From: Pseudomonas cerasi
Lineage (GTDB): Bacteria; Pseudomonadota; Gammaproteobacteria; Pseudomonadales; Pseudomonadaceae
Reading direction: 5' to 3'
Length of the DNA: 64,000 bases
Assembly (NCBI RefSeq): GCF_900074915.1
Contig: NZ_LT222319.1
Location: forward strand, 310,001 to 374,000
Part shown: piece after piece, positions 1 through 8,987 of the stretch
How the letters are laid out: each line of letters opens with the position of its first letter
How positions within the stretch are numbered: the first letter of the stretch is position 1
Program-made: the position numbers and the translations under genes
Notes under the pieces: model-generated
What the model saw: only the letters and a program-made list of their open reading frames with translations
Databases searched by the model: none
What the model was told of the DNA's origin: nothing

Positions 1-396
1 CTCAGCGCATCCATGCTGGCCAGCGCCGCCGATATACCCCGCACCGCAGCCCCTGAAGGCGCCGAGGTGTACATCATCTCGCCCAAGGACGGTGAAACGG
101 TCACCTCACCGTTCAAGGTGCAATTCGGCCTCAAGGGTATGGGCGTCGCGCCTGCGGGTGTCGATGTGCCCGAGACCGGTCACCATCACCTGCTGATCGA
201 CGTGAAGGACCAGCCGGCGATGAATGCACCCCTGCCGGTCAGCGACAACATCCGCCACTTCGGCAAAGGCCAGACCGAAACCGAAATCAACCTGCCGCCG
301 GGCCAGCACACCCTGCAATTGCTGATGGGCGACAAAGGCCACATGCCGCTGAACCCTTCGGTCGAGTCGAAGAAGATCACCATCAATGTGAAGTAG
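1..396 (+). CDS. DUF4399 domain protein, 5' end outside the window
   Basis: The reading frame is open from base 1, so the true start and most of a signal peptide lie upstream; the visible part begins LSASMLASAADIP, which looks like the end of a signal sequence with an AxA-type cleavage site. The mature part is about 120 residues and has the DUF4399 pattern: an early ISPKDGETVTSPF segment, a central GHHHLLID histidine cluster and a late GQHTLQLLMGDKGH segment. The family is periplasmic and its function is unknown; the histidines could bind metal, which is inference. The family call is fairly secure, the role is not. Confidence 0.8.
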   Translation, partial: LSASMLASAADIPRTAAPEGAEVYIISPKDGETVTSPFKVQFGLKGMGVAPAGVDVPETGHHHLLIDVKDQPAMNAPLPVSDNIRHFGKGQTETEINLPPGQHTLQLLMGDKGHMPLNPSVESKKITINVK

Positions 397-404
397 GGCT
401 GTCA

Positions 405-620
405 GTGCTTGTGTGACGCAGAGCGTCACGAACGGCATTGCCACGCTGGAGCGTGAGGAACGATTATCGCAACTATCGTGCGACGCTCTGCGTCGCATGC
501 CTTTCTGGACGCTCTGCGTCCTCTTGCGACGCGGAGCGTCGTGAACTGCATTCCCACGCTGGAGCGTGAGGAACGATCGGTACCCGCAAGACCATCGCTC
601 GTGCCCACACGGGGTGGGCA
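405..620. repeat. Cluster of REP-like palindromes (P. syringae type)
   Basis: Several imperfect palindromes built on GGAGCGT/ACGCTCC and GACGCTCTGCGTC cores lie between the DUF4399 gene and the 3' end of serA. The same words (TTCCCACGCTGGAGCGTGAGGAACGA in pieces, and GACGCTCTGCGTC) recur near 8.7, 18.1, 32.1, 39.3 and 56.2 kb. They sit between convergent genes or after operons. A terminator-like hairpin at about 600-617 (GTGCCCAC...GTGGGCAC) lies just beyond the serA stop. Confidence 0.75.
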
Positions 621-631
621 CGGCGCTCGGA

Positions 632-1861
632 TCAGAACAAAACGCGGCTGCGGATGGTGCCTTTGATCTGTTGCAGCTTGGCCTGGGCGAGGTCGGAGTA
701 TTCGGCGTCGACGTCGATGACCACGTAGCCGACTTTCTCGTTGGTCTGCAGGAACTGACCGGAGATATTGATACCGTTTTCGGCGAAGACCTTGTTGATC
801 TCGCTGAGCACGCCCGGGATGTTTTCGTGGATGTGCAACAGGCGGTGCTTGCCAGGGTGCGCAGGCAGGGCCACTTCCGGGAAGTTGACCGAGGACACCG
901 ACGTACCGTTGTCGCTGTACTTGACCAGCTTTTCCGCCACCTCGAGACCGATGTTGGCCTGCGCTTCGGCTGTGGAACCACCGATGTGCGGCGTCAGGAT
1001 CACGTTGTCCAGACCGCGCAGCGGGCTTTCGAAGATGTCGTCGTTCGAGCGCGGCTCGACCGGGAACACGTCGATGGCGGCGCCGATCAGGTGCTTGTCC
1101 TTGATAGCGTCAGCCAGTGCGTCCAGCTCGACCACCGTGCCACGCGCGGCGTTGATCAGGATGCTGCCCTTCTTCATCGCGCGGATTTCTTTTTCGCCGA
1201 TCATCCACTGGGTTTCCGAGGTTTCCGGAACGTGCAGGGTGACGATATCGGACATGCCCAGCAGCTCGTTCAGGCTCGACACCTGAGTGGCGTTGCCCAG
1301 CGGCAGTTTGGTCAGCGTGTCGTAGAAGTACACCTGCATGCCCAGACCTTCGGCCAGCACCGACAGCTGCGTACCGATCGAGCCGTAACCGATGATGCCC
1401 AGCTTCTTGCCACGGATCTCGAAGGAGTTGGCCGCGCTCTTGATCCAGCCGCCACGGTGGCAGGAAGCGTTCTTCTCGGGGATACCGCGCAGCAGCAGGA
1501 TGGCTTCGGCCAATACCAGTTCGGCGACCGAACGGGTATTGGAGTAGGGCGCATTGAATACTGCGATACCGCGCTCGCGTGCCGCGTTCAGGTCAACCTG
1601 GTTGGTGCCGATGCAGAAGCAGCCGACCGCAACCAGTTTCTTGGCGCAATCGAACAGCTCTTCGGTCAACTGAGTACGGGAGCGGATACCGATGAAATGG
1701 GCGTCGGCGATCTTTTCTTTCAGTTCGGCTTCCGGCAGAGACTTGGTGTGGTACTCGATGCTGGTGTAGCCGGCTGCCTTGAGGACGTCGACAGCGGATT
1801 GATGGACGCCTTCGAGAAGAAGGAACTTGATCTTGCTCTTGTCGAGGGAAGTCTTGCTCAT
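632..1861 (-). CDS. serA: D-3-phosphoglycerate dehydrogenase
   Basis: Oxidises 3-phosphoglycerate to 3-phosphohydroxypyruvate with NAD, the first step of serine synthesis in the cytoplasm. The ATG at 1861 (MSKTSLDKSKIKF) gives 409 residues, the usual length for the E. coli-like type; longer in-frame starts lack homology. Visible are the NAD-binding glycine motif (GIIGYGSIGTQLS), the substrate and catalytic segments AARGTVV, FPVEPRSND and LTPHIGGSTAEAQ, and a C-terminal ACT domain (NISGQFLQTNEKVGYVVID) that in this family binds serine for feedback inhibition. It is divergent from a D-2-hydroxyglutarate dehydrogenase-type gene. SerA is known to reduce 2-oxoglutarate to D-2-hydroxyglutarate as a side reaction, so the pairing makes sense. 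Confidence 0.97.
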   Translation of the reverse strand: MSKTSLDKSKIKFLLLEGVHQSAVDVLKAAGYTSIEYHTKSLPEAELKEKIADAHFIGIRSRTQLTEELFDCAKKLVAVGCFCIGTNQVDLNAARERGIAVFNAPYSNTRSVAELVLAEAILLLRGIPEKNASCHRGGWIKSAANSFEIRGKKLGIIGYGSIGTQLSVLAEGLGMQVYFYDTLTKLPLGNATQVSSLNELLGMSDIVTLHVPETSETQWMIGEKEIRAMKKGSILINAARGTVVELDALADAIKDKHLIGAAIDVFPVEPRSNDDIFESPLRGLDNVILTPHIGGSTAEAQANIGLEVAEKLVKYSDNGTSVSSVNFPEVALPAHPGKHRLLHIHENIPGVLSEINKVFAENGINISGQFLQTNEKVGYVVIDVDAEYSDLAQAKLQQIKGTIRSRVLF

Positions 1862-2021
1862 CTGCGTAAACCTGTGTCCCGAAGAAAATTGGCAGGGGGG
1901 GGCCGGATCGGCTCTGGGCACGACTCGCGGGGGGCGTATGCTAGCATATGAGCCCCGCGAAACCTCATCCCGAACGTGAACCGTTCTCAGGATGCCCATG
2001 AATCGTTCGAGAGTTGATTCA

Positions 2022-3416
2022 ATGACCGATCGCGTTTTGATTGATGAGCTGCAGACCCTGGTTGACCCCGGCAAGGTACTCACCGATGCCGGTTCTCTGG
2101 AAACTTACGGCAAGGACTGGACCAAGCAGTTTACCCCTGCGCCACTGGCCATCGTATTCCCCAAGACCACCGAACAGGTGCAGGCCATCGTACGCTGGGC
2201 CAATGAGCGGCTCGTGGCGCTGGTGCCTTCGGGTGGACGCACCGGGCTTTCGGCGGCCGCGGTGGCTGCCAACGGTGAAGTGGTCGTCTCGTTCGATTAC
2301 ATGAACCAGGTGCTGGATCTGAATCTCACCGACCGCACGGCGGTCTGTCAGCCTGGCGTGATCACCCGGCAATTACAGGCGCTGGCTGAAGAGAGCGGCC
2401 TTTATTATCCGGTCGACTTCGCTTCTTCGGGCTCCAGTCAGATCGGCGGCAATATCGGCACCAATGCGGGCGGTATCAAGGTCATTCGCTACGGCATGAC
2501 GCGCAATTGGGTCGCGGGCCTCAAGGTGGTCACCGGCAAGGGCGACCTGCTGGAGCTGAACAAGGACCTGATCAAGAACGCCACCGGCTACGATTTGCGC
2601 CAGTTGTTCATCGGTGCCGAAGGTACGCTGGGCTTTGTCGTCGAAGCGACCATGCGCCTCGACCGTGCGCCGAAGAACCTCACCGCGATGGTGCTGGGCA
2701 CCTCGGACTTCAACTCGATCATGCCGGTGCTGCATGCCTTTCACGGCAAGCTCGACCTGACCGCCTTCGAATTCTTCTCGGACAAATCCTTCGCCCGGGT
2801 CATGGCGCGCGGAGATGTGCCGTCGCCTTTCGACACGCCATGCCCGTTCTATGTGTTGCTGGAGTTCGAAGCGACCACCGACGACCTGGCCGATCAGGCC
2901 CTGGCGACCTTCGAGCACTGCGTCGAGCAGGGTTGGGTGCTGGACGGCGTGATGAGCCAGAGCGAACAGCAATTACGCAACCTGTGGAAGCTACGCGAGT
3001 ACATCTCCGAAACCATCTCGCACTTCACACCGTACAAAAACGATATCTCGGTCACTGTCTCGAAAGTGCCGGAGTTTCTGGCTGAAATCGACGCGATCGT
3101 TGCCGAACACTACCCAGACTTCGAAGTGCTCTGGTACGGCCACATTGGCGACGGCAACCTGCACCTGAACATCCTCAAGCCTGAGGGCCTCGACAAGGAC
3201 GAGTTCTTCGTCAAATGTGCCCGGGTCAACAAGTGGGTGTTCGAGACCGTCGAAAAGTACAACGGCTCGATTTCGGCCGAGCATGGCGTCGGGATGACCA
3301 AACGTGACTATTTAACGTACAGTCGCTCGCCGGTCGAAATCGAATACATGAAGGCGTTGAAAGCGGTGTTCGATCCCAACGGGATCATGAATCCCGGCAA
3401 AATCTTCGCCGTTTGA
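2022..3416 (+). CDS. FAD-linked D-2-hydroxyglutarate dehydrogenase (GlcD/D2HGDH family)
   Basis: 464 residues from the ATG at 2022 (MTDRVLIDELQTL). The N-terminal half is a PCMH-type FAD-binding domain with PSGGRTGLSAAAVA and GGNIGTNAGGIKVIRYG. The C-terminal half has the FAD-oxidase C domain with the metal/substrate histidines in YGHIGDGNLHLNI and EHGVGMTKR, ending in NPGKIF. The family includes D-lactate, glycolate (GlcD) and D-2-hydroxyglutarate dehydrogenases. The divergent position beside serA supports the last: in Pseudomonas stutzeri such an enzyme removes the D-2-hydroxyglutarate made by SerA and passes electrons to ETF. D-lactate dehydrogenase remains an alternative. Confidence 0.85.
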   Translation: MTDRVLIDELQTLVDPGKVLTDAGSLETYGKDWTKQFTPAPLAIVFPKTTEQVQAIVRWANERLVALVPSGGRTGLSAAAVAANGEVVVSFDYMNQVLDLNLTDRTAVCQPGVITRQLQALAEESGLYYPVDFASSGSSQIGGNIGTNAGGIKVIRYGMTRNWVAGLKVVTGKGDLLELNKDLIKNATGYDLRQLFIGAEGTLGFVVEATMRLDRAPKNLTAMVLGTSDFNSIMPVLHAFHGKLDLTAFEFFSDKSFARVMARGDVPSPFDTPCPFYVLLEFEATTDDLADQALATFEHCVEQGWVLDGVMSQSEQQLRNLWKLREYISETISHFTPYKNDISVTVSKVPEFLAEIDAIVAEHYPDFEVLWYGHIGDGNLHLNILKPEGLDKDEFFVKCARVNKWVFETVEKYNGSISAEHGVGMTKRDYLTYSRSPVEIEYMKALKAVFDPNGIMNPGKIFAV

Positions 3417-3482
3417 TCCGTCGCAACCATTTGATCCGTCGCAACAATAAGCAGGCTGCCTCTTACAGCCTCAGGAGACGTC

Positions 3483-4148
3483 ATGAGCTACCAGCACAAA
3501 TATGTCGATGGCACCAACATTCACTTCCCGCTGGGTAAAGTGGTCTGCATCGGGCGTAACTACGCCGAACACGCCAAGGAACTGGGCAACGCGGTGCCTA
3601 CCGAGCCGCTGCTGTTCATGAAACCCGGCAGCGCGGTGGTTGCGCTGGAGGGTGGCTTCACTATCCCGGCAGACCGCGGTTCGGTGCATTACGAAGCCGA
3701 GATCGTGGTGTTGATCGGCAAGCCCCTGAGCAAGAACCCTTCGCGCGAAGAAGTGCTGGACGCGATCAGCGGCTTTGCGCCCGGCCTGGACCTGACGTTG
3801 CGTGATGTCCAGTCGCGTCTGCGTGAGAAAGGCCTGCCGTGGGAGCTGGCCAAGTGTTTCGACGGCGCTGCGGTGATTCCGCCGTTCGTGCCCGCCGAGA
3901 CCTTCCCTGACCTGGAGGACATCGGTATCCGCCTGACCCTCAATGGCAAGGTGGTTCAAGACGGCAACAGCAACATGATGCTCAACCCGATCGTGCCGAT
4001 GATCCAGCACATGGCAGCCAACTTCTCGCTGCAGGCCGGCGACCTGATCATGACCGGCACGCCTGCCGGTGTCGGGCCGTTCGAAGCCGGCGACCAGATC
4101 GCGCTGGAACTGGTCGGGCGGACGCCGTTCGAGAGCGTCGTCAGGTAA
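3483..4148 (+). CDS. Fumarylacetoacetate hydrolase (FAH) family protein
   Basis: 221 residues, the length of the single-domain FAH enzymes (YcgM/FAHD1 type). Core motifs are present: CIGRNYAEHAKELGN, PLLFMKPGSA, and the metal-binding acidic cluster VHYEAEIVVLIG, with GDLIMTGTPAGVGP near the end. Members hydrolyse acylpyruvates or decarboxylate oxaloacetate; the substrate cannot be read from sequence. A GGAGACGTC segment just before the ATG serves as ribosome binding site. It lies 66 bp after the D2HGDH-type gene and may be co-transcribed. A strong terminator follows. Confidence 0.88.
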   Translation: MSYQHKYVDGTNIHFPLGKVVCIGRNYAEHAKELGNAVPTEPLLFMKPGSAVVALEGGFTIPADRGSVHYEAEIVVLIGKPLSKNPSREEVLDAISGFAPGLDLTLRDVQSRLREKGLPWELAKCFDGAAVIPPFVPAETFPDLEDIGIRLTLNGKVVQDGNSNMMLNPIVPMIQHMAANFSLQAGDLIMTGTPAGVGPFEAGDQIALELVGRTPFESVVR

Positions 4149-4174
4149 TCCGACAGCATCTTCAAGCTGCACCC

Positions 4175-4207
4175 AAAGCCACGCGGGATCACTCCCGGGT
4201 GGCTTTT
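4175..4207 (+). terminator. Rho-independent terminator after the FAH gene
   Basis: AAAGCCACGCGGG, a six-base loop, then CCCGGGTGGCTTTT: a long GC-rich stem (one internal offset) ending in a T run, 27 bases after the stop codon. It closes the D2HGDH-FAH unit. Confidence 0.85.
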
Positions 4208-4330
4208 GTCTGTGGAGTGACTGATAGTTCAGCCGATTTTGCGTTTTTTTCACACCTGTTCTGGATAATCCGGCCGTCCCTGCAAGGGCACCACGTCGTC
4301 ATGAAGTCTCATTTGCTCAGGAACACATGA

Positions 4331-5275
4331 ATGGCCAGTACTGCCGCAACGCCGCCTCGTAACAAAAAACGCTTCGCTTACTTACGCAACATGCGCTGGT
4401 ACTCGTGGTTGTTAGTGGTTGCCTTGCTGGGCTATGGGCTGGCCTTCATCATGCATTGGGATGATCGCGCGCTGCTCTGGTTTCAGGAGCGGTTCGAGAG
4501 CAAGGCAGGTCGTCACGCCAGTATCTGGCTGCCGGACTACCATGTGGATATCGACGCAAAGGTGCTGCCGGGCATGGAAAAGGACGAGGCGTCGGACCTG
4601 TCCTATAACCCGGTCACCAAAACGCTGTTTGCGGTCATGGGCAAAAATGCGTTTCTGGTGGAGCTGACGCTCACGGGCGATGTACTGCGCAAGATCCCGC
4701 TGGTGGGCTGGAGCAATCCGGAAGGTGTTGCCGTCATGAACGATGGCCTGATTGCGATCACTGACGAGCGCCAGCACAAGCTGACCATCGTTAAAGTGAA
4801 CGCTGACACCACCACCCTGAACATCGCGGATTTCCCCCAGTACGAACTGGGCAAGTCCGCCAACCAGAACAAGGGCTTCGAAGGTATCGCCTGGGACCCG
4901 CAGCGTCAGCAGCTGATACTGGGCGAGGAGCGACCTCCCGCGCTGTACACCTGGAAAAGTGATGGCAGTGACGTGCTGAAAGGCGACAAGCAACCGCTGT
5001 CGAGTCGCTCGCTGGACATGCGCAATCTGTCGTCATTGAGCATCGACCCGCGCACCGGCCACATGCTCGCGCTGTCTGCCGATTCGCACTTGTTGCTGGA
5101 AGTCGACGAGCAAGGCGAGCAGGTAAGCTTCATGACCCTGCTGGGCGGCATGAACGGTTTGAAGGACACAATTCCGCGCGCAGAAGGCGTGGCCCTTGAT
5201 GAGGCCGGTACGCTGTACATGGTCAGCGAACCGAACCTGTTCTATTCGTTTCACCGGGCGCTTCACAAGCACTGA
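4331..5275 (+). CDS. SdiA-regulated domain protein (YjiK-like), membrane-anchored
   Basis: 314 residues. A basic N-terminus (PPRNKKRFAYLRNMRW) precedes one hydrophobic segment at about residues 25-42 (YSWLLVVALLGYGLAFIMHW), giving a periplasmic domain with an N-terminal anchor. The rest is a beta-propeller-like SdiA-regulated domain with DEASDLSYNPVTKTLF, VELTLTGDVLRKIPL and a final GVALDEAGTLYMVSEPNLFY. The biochemical role is unknown. The next gene is a clear paralogue in the same orientation, 126 bp downstream, so this is a tandem duplication. Confidence 0.82.
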   Translation: MASTAATPPRNKKRFAYLRNMRWYSWLLVVALLGYGLAFIMHWDDRALLWFQERFESKAGRHASIWLPDYHVDIDAKVLPGMEKDEASDLSYNPVTKTLFAVMGKNAFLVELTLTGDVLRKIPLVGWSNPEGVAVMNDGLIAITDERQHKLTIVKVNADTTTLNIADFPQYELGKSANQNKGFEGIAWDPQRQQLILGEERPPALYTWKSDGSDVLKGDKQPLSSRSLDMRNLSSLSIDPRTGHMLALSADSHLLLEVDEQGEQVSFMTLLGGMNGLKDTIPRAEGVALDEAGTLYMVSEPNLFYSFHRALHKH

Positions 5276-5401
5276 GCCAGGACGGCAACTACACAGGTCG
5301 CCGATACACATTCGGCAAAAATATAGCACCATGCCATTAAGCTTGCTTTCAGGATGGCATGGTATCAATCCCGTCCGCTCAATCTGTCCGAGTCACCCTT
5401 G

Positions 5402-6307
5402 ATGCGTCGCTCTACTCGCTCTTTAGTCCTGCTTCTGGCCCTTGTACCCCTGATCGTTGTGTTCGTGATCGCCAATCAGCGATACCGCTATGTTGAAAGT
5501 GCCCTGTTCGACTGGCAGGTGTTCTGGCAGTCCGACTCGCTTCAGTCCATTGGCCTGGATCAGTACCGCGTCGTCACCGAAGCGCAGGTGATCGACGGGC
5601 TGCAGGATGATGTCTCGGGCCTGAGCTACGACCCGGACCGCAAGAGCCTGTTTACGGTGACCAACCAGAACCCCGAACTGGTCGAGCTGAGCCTGGACGG
5701 TCGTGTGCTGCGGCGCATTCCGCTGGTCGGGTTCGGTGATGCCGAGGCTGTCGAATACATCAGCCCGGGCACTTATGTGATCAGCGATGAGCGCCGGCTC
5801 CGGCTGATTCAGATTCACGTCGATGACAACACCAAAAGTCTGGACGCCGCCCAGGCAGAACAATTGACGCTGGGCATCACCGCCAGTGGCAACAAGGGCT
5901 ATGAAGGGCTGGCCTATGATTCGGTCGGCAAGCGCCTGTTTGTCGCCCGCGAGCGTGATCCGGTGCAGATCATCGAAGTGCGCGGCTTTCCCAGGACCAA
6001 CTCCGAGGCTCCCGGCAATCTGCAGGTCATCTCCAACAGCAAGCGCGACGGCCGACTGTCGGTTCGTGACCTCTCCAGCCTGCAATTCGATGAAACCAGC
6101 GGCCATTTGCTGGCGTTGTCCGATGAGTCAAAGCGCATTCTTGAACTCGACACCAGCGGTCATCCGATTGGCAGCGGCTCGCTGGCAAAAGGGGCGATGG
6201 GGCTGAGCAAGGACGTGCCGCAGGCTGAAGGGATGGCTATGGACGGAGAGGGCGCGCTGTATCTGGTGAGCGAGCCGAACCTGTTTTACGTGTTCCGCAA
6301 GCCTTGA
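5402..6307 (+). CDS. SdiA-regulated domain protein (YjiK-like), second copy
   Basis: 301 residues from the ATG at 5402 (MRRSTRSLVLLLALVPLIVV); an upstream in-frame ATG at 5354 would put non-homologous residues before the basic/hydrophobic anchor. It shares the paralogue's landmarks: DDVSGLSYDPDRKSLFTV, LVELSLDGRVLRRIPLVGF, NKGYEGLAYD and the closing GALYLVSEPNLFYVF. Predicted periplasmic six-bladed-propeller-type domain with an N-terminal anchor. Function unknown; the two copies have diverged enough that different ligands are possible (inference). Confidence 0.82.
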   Translation: MRRSTRSLVLLLALVPLIVVFVIANQRYRYVESALFDWQVFWQSDSLQSIGLDQYRVVTEAQVIDGLQDDVSGLSYDPDRKSLFTVTNQNPELVELSLDGRVLRRIPLVGFGDAEAVEYISPGTYVISDERRLRLIQIHVDDNTKSLDAAQAEQLTLGITASGNKGYEGLAYDSVGKRLFVARERDPVQIIEVRGFPRTNSEAPGNLQVISNSKRDGRLSVRDLSSLQFDETSGHLLALSDESKRILELDTSGHPIGSGSLAKGAMGLSKDVPQAEGMAMDGEGALYLVSEPNLFYVFRKP

Positions 6308-6352
6308 GCCTGTGAGGGTCATGCCCACCTTGCGTGGGCACGACCGGTTTTA

Positions 6353-7024
6353 TCAGCGCGTCAGGGTTTTCACGCCTTCGGTGGTGCCCAGCAGCAACAG
6401 GTCGGCCGGACGGGCGGCGAACAGGCCATTGGTGACCACGCCGACGATGGCGTTGATCTGTGCTTCCAGCTCCACCGGATTGGTGATGCTCATGTTGTGC
6501 ACATCAATGATGATATTGCCGTTGTCGGTTAGAACACCTTCGCGATAAACCGGGTCGCCGCCCAGTTTTACCAGTTGTCGCGCAACGTGGCTGCGGGCCA
6601 TCGGAATGACTTCGACCGGCAGCGGGAACGCTCCCAGCACCGGCACCAGCTTGCTGCCGTCGGCGATGCAGATGAAGGTCTTGGCCACGGCCGCGACGAT
6701 TTTCTCGCGAGTCAGTGCCGCGCCGCCGCCCTTGATCAGGTTCAGGTGCTCGTCGCTTTCGTCGGCTCCGTCGACATAGAACTCCAGGTCGCTGACCGTG
6801 TTCAGCTCATAGACCGGAATGCCATGCGCCTTCAGGCGCGCCGCAGTGGCTTGCGAGCTGGCGACGGCGCCGTCAAAGGCGGCCTTGTGCTTTGCCAGTG
6901 CGTCGATGAAGCAATTGGCTGTGGAGCCGGTGCCGACGCCCACAATGCTTTTGTCATCGAGCTTCGGAAGGATGAAGTCGACAGCTGCCTGAGCGACTGC
7001 CTGTTTGAGTTGATCCTGGGTCAT
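6353..7024 (-). CDS. rpiA: Ribose-5-phosphate isomerase A
   Basis: Interconverts ribose-5-phosphate and ribulose-5-phosphate in the pentose phosphate pathway. 223 residues from the ATG at 7024 ([15 protein letters not shown]), matching the family length; the in-frame extension upstream overlaps the promoter region and is not conserved-looking. Motifs: [15 protein letters not shown] (phosphate loop), [19 protein letters not shown] (catalytic acid region) and ALTREKIVA. It is divergent from ilvA with 161 bp between the starts. Confidence 0.97.
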   Translation of the reverse strand: MTQDQLKQAVAQAAVDFILPKLDDKSIVGVGTGSTANCFIDALAKHKAAFDGAVASSQATAARLKAHGIPVYELNTVSDLEFYVDGADESDEHLNLIKGGGAALTREKIVAAVAKTFICIADGSKLVPVLGAFPLPVEVIPMARSHVARQLVKLGGDPVYREGVLTDNGNIIIDVHNMSITNPVELEAQINAIVGVVTNGLFAARPADLLLLGTTEGVKTLTR

Positions 7025-7185
7025 GCGGGCTCCACGGTGCCTGATGTAGGTAGAAGAGGGGGATGCAAAAAAGGCCCGCATTATAGCGGCGACTGCGCCG
7101 CAAAGCCCTGTCATTCGTATGGTCGTCTTTCGGTGCGCAGAGTAGACTTCCCGACCTTGCCCGCTTCGTCAGTGATGCCACCCCG

Positions 7186-8700
7186 ATGCTTGAACAGTAC
7201 GTCAAGAAAATCCTCACCTCCCGCGTCTACGACGTTGCCATCGAAACGCCGCTGCAAGGCGCTCGCCAGCTGTCCGAACGGCTGGGCAATCAGGTGCTGC
7301 TCAAGCGCGAAGACCTGCAGCCGGTGTTCTCGTTCAAAATTCGCGGCGCGTACAACAAGCTCGCGCAATTGCCCGCAGAGCAGACTGCACGGGGCGTGGT
7401 GACGGCATCGGCGGGTAATCATGCCCAGGGCCTGGCGTTGGCGGCACGCGAATTGGGGATCAAGGCGACCATCGTCATGCCGCGCACCACGCCGGAGATC
7501 AAGGTCGAAGGTGTGCGCTCGCGGGGTGCCACCGTGGTGCTGCACGGCGATTCCTTCCCGGAAGCGCTGGCCTACTCGCTGAAGCTGGTCGATGAGCAGG
7601 GCTTCGTCTACATCCATCCGTATGACGACCCCGACACCATCGCCGGGCAAGGCACTGTGGCGATGGAGATTCTTCGTCAGCAACCGGGCCAGCTGGATGC
7701 GATCTTTGTTCCGGTCGGGGGCGGCGGTCTGATTGCCGGTATCGCGGCGTATGTGAAATACCTGCGCCCGGAGATCAGGGTGATCGGCGTCGAGCCGGAC
7801 GACTCCAACTGCCTGCAAGCGGCGATGGCCGCCGGGGAGCGCGTGGTGCTGAGCCAGGTCGGACTGTTTGCCGATGGCGTGGCAGTGGCGCAGATCGGCC
7901 ACCACACCTTCGAAGTGTGCCGCCATTATGTCGATGAAGTGATCACCGTCAGCACCGACGAGATCTGCGCGGCGATCAAGGACATCTACGACGACACCCG
8001 TTCGATCACCGAGCCCTCCGGCGCGCTGGGCGTGGCCGGGATCAAGAAATATGTCGAGCAGCGCGGCGTCAGCGGCCAGACGCTGGTGGCGATTGATTCA
8101 GGGGCCAACGTCAACTTCGACCGCTTGCGTCACGTGGCCGAGCGCGCCGAACTGGGCGAAGGCCGCGAGGCGATCATTGCGGTGACCATCCCCGAACAAC
8201 CGGGCAGCTTCAAGGCGTTCTGCGAGGCCATCGGCAAACGGCAGATCACCGAATTCAACTACCGCTACCACACCGATCGCGAGGCGCACATCTTCGTCGG
8301 CGTGCAGACCCATCCCGAGAACGACCCACGCAGCGCCCTGATCGCCAGCCTGACCGGCCAGGGCTTCCCGGTGCTGGACCTGACCGACAACGAACTGGCC
8401 AAACTGCACATCCGCCACATGGTTGGCGGGCATGCCGAGCGGGTCAATGATGAAGTGGTGCTGCGCTTCGAGTTCCCGGAGCGACCGGGCGCGCTGTTCA
8501 ACTTCCTCAACCGTCTGGGCGGCCGCTGGACCATCTCCATGTTCCACTACCGCAACCACGGCGCTGCTGACGGCCGGGTGGTTGCCGGGCTTGTGGTGCC
8601 CGAGGAAGAGCGGCATCTGGTCGGTGCTGCGCTGGATGAGATTGGTTACCCGTATTGGGACGAGAGCGAGAACCCGGCGTACAGGCTGTTTCTGGGCTAA
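7186..8700 (+). CDS. ilvA: Threonine ammonia-lyase, biosynthetic
   Basis: Deaminates threonine to 2-oxobutyrate, committing it to isoleucine. 504 residues, the long biosynthetic form. The PLP lysine lies in FSFKIRGAYNKL, the PLP phosphate loop is VPVGGGGLIAGIA, and two ACT-like regulatory domains fill the C-terminal 180 residues (TIPEQPGSFKAFCEAI and EFPERPGALFNFLNRL), which bind isoleucine and valine in this family. It is divergent from rpiA, and a REP cluster follows the stop. Confidence 0.97.
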   Translation: MLEQYVKKILTSRVYDVAIETPLQGARQLSERLGNQVLLKREDLQPVFSFKIRGAYNKLAQLPAEQTARGVVTASAGNHAQGLALAARELGIKATIVMPRTTPEIKVEGVRSRGATVVLHGDSFPEALAYSLKLVDEQGFVYIHPYDDPDTIAGQGTVAMEILRQQPGQLDAIFVPVGGGGLIAGIAAYVKYLRPEIRVIGVEPDDSNCLQAAMAAGERVVLSQVGLFADGVAVAQIGHHTFEVCRHYVDEVITVSTDEICAAIKDIYDDTRSITEPSGALGVAGIKKYVEQRGVSGQTLVAIDSGANVNFDRLRHVAERAELGEGREAIIAVTIPEQPGSFKAFCEAIGKRQITEFNYRYHTDREAHIFVGVQTHPENDPRSALIASLTGQGFPVLDLTDNELAKLHIRHMVGGHAERVNDEVVLRFEFPERPGALFNFLNRLGGRWTISMFHYRNHGAADGRVVAGLVVPEEERHLVGAALDEIGYPYWDESENPAYRLFLG

Positions 8701-8714
8701 GGCCGGGATATCTC

Positions 8715-8930
8715 GTGCTCCTCACGCTCCGCGTCACAAGAGGACGCAGAGCGTCCAGACCGGCATACCCACGCGGAGCATGGGCACGATGGGGGTCTGA
8801 CTGACAACTATCGTTCCTCACGCTCCAGCGTGGGAATGCAGTTCACGACGCTCTGCGTCGCAAGAGTACGCGGAGCGTCCAGACCGGCATGCCCACGTGG
8901 AGCACGGGCGCGATAGCGCTTAAGGCACGG
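8715..8930. repeat. REP-like palindrome cluster
   Basis: At least four palindromic units between ilvA and the DUF2269 gene: CTCACGCTCCGCGT, GGACGCAGAGCGTCC, TTCCTCACGCTCCAGCGTGGG and ACGCTCTGCGTCGCAAGAG. They carry the same core words as the clusters at 0.4, 18.1, 32.1 and 39.3 kb. No coding sequence was seen here. Confidence 0.75.
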
Positions 8931-8987
8931 CTCTTGTGTCCACACTGCTAAACTCACCCAAGCCCGATTCCAGAGGAACACCGCGTC

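Noticed and set aside
566..1951. Long open frame opposite serA
   Set aside because: It is antisense to a clear serA gene, has low-complexity composition rich in Asp, Val, Gln and Arg, and no ribosome binding site. GC-rich codon bias produces such frames; the same applies to 22025-23281, 27730-29469, 44079-45626, 47522-49051 and 53697-54974.
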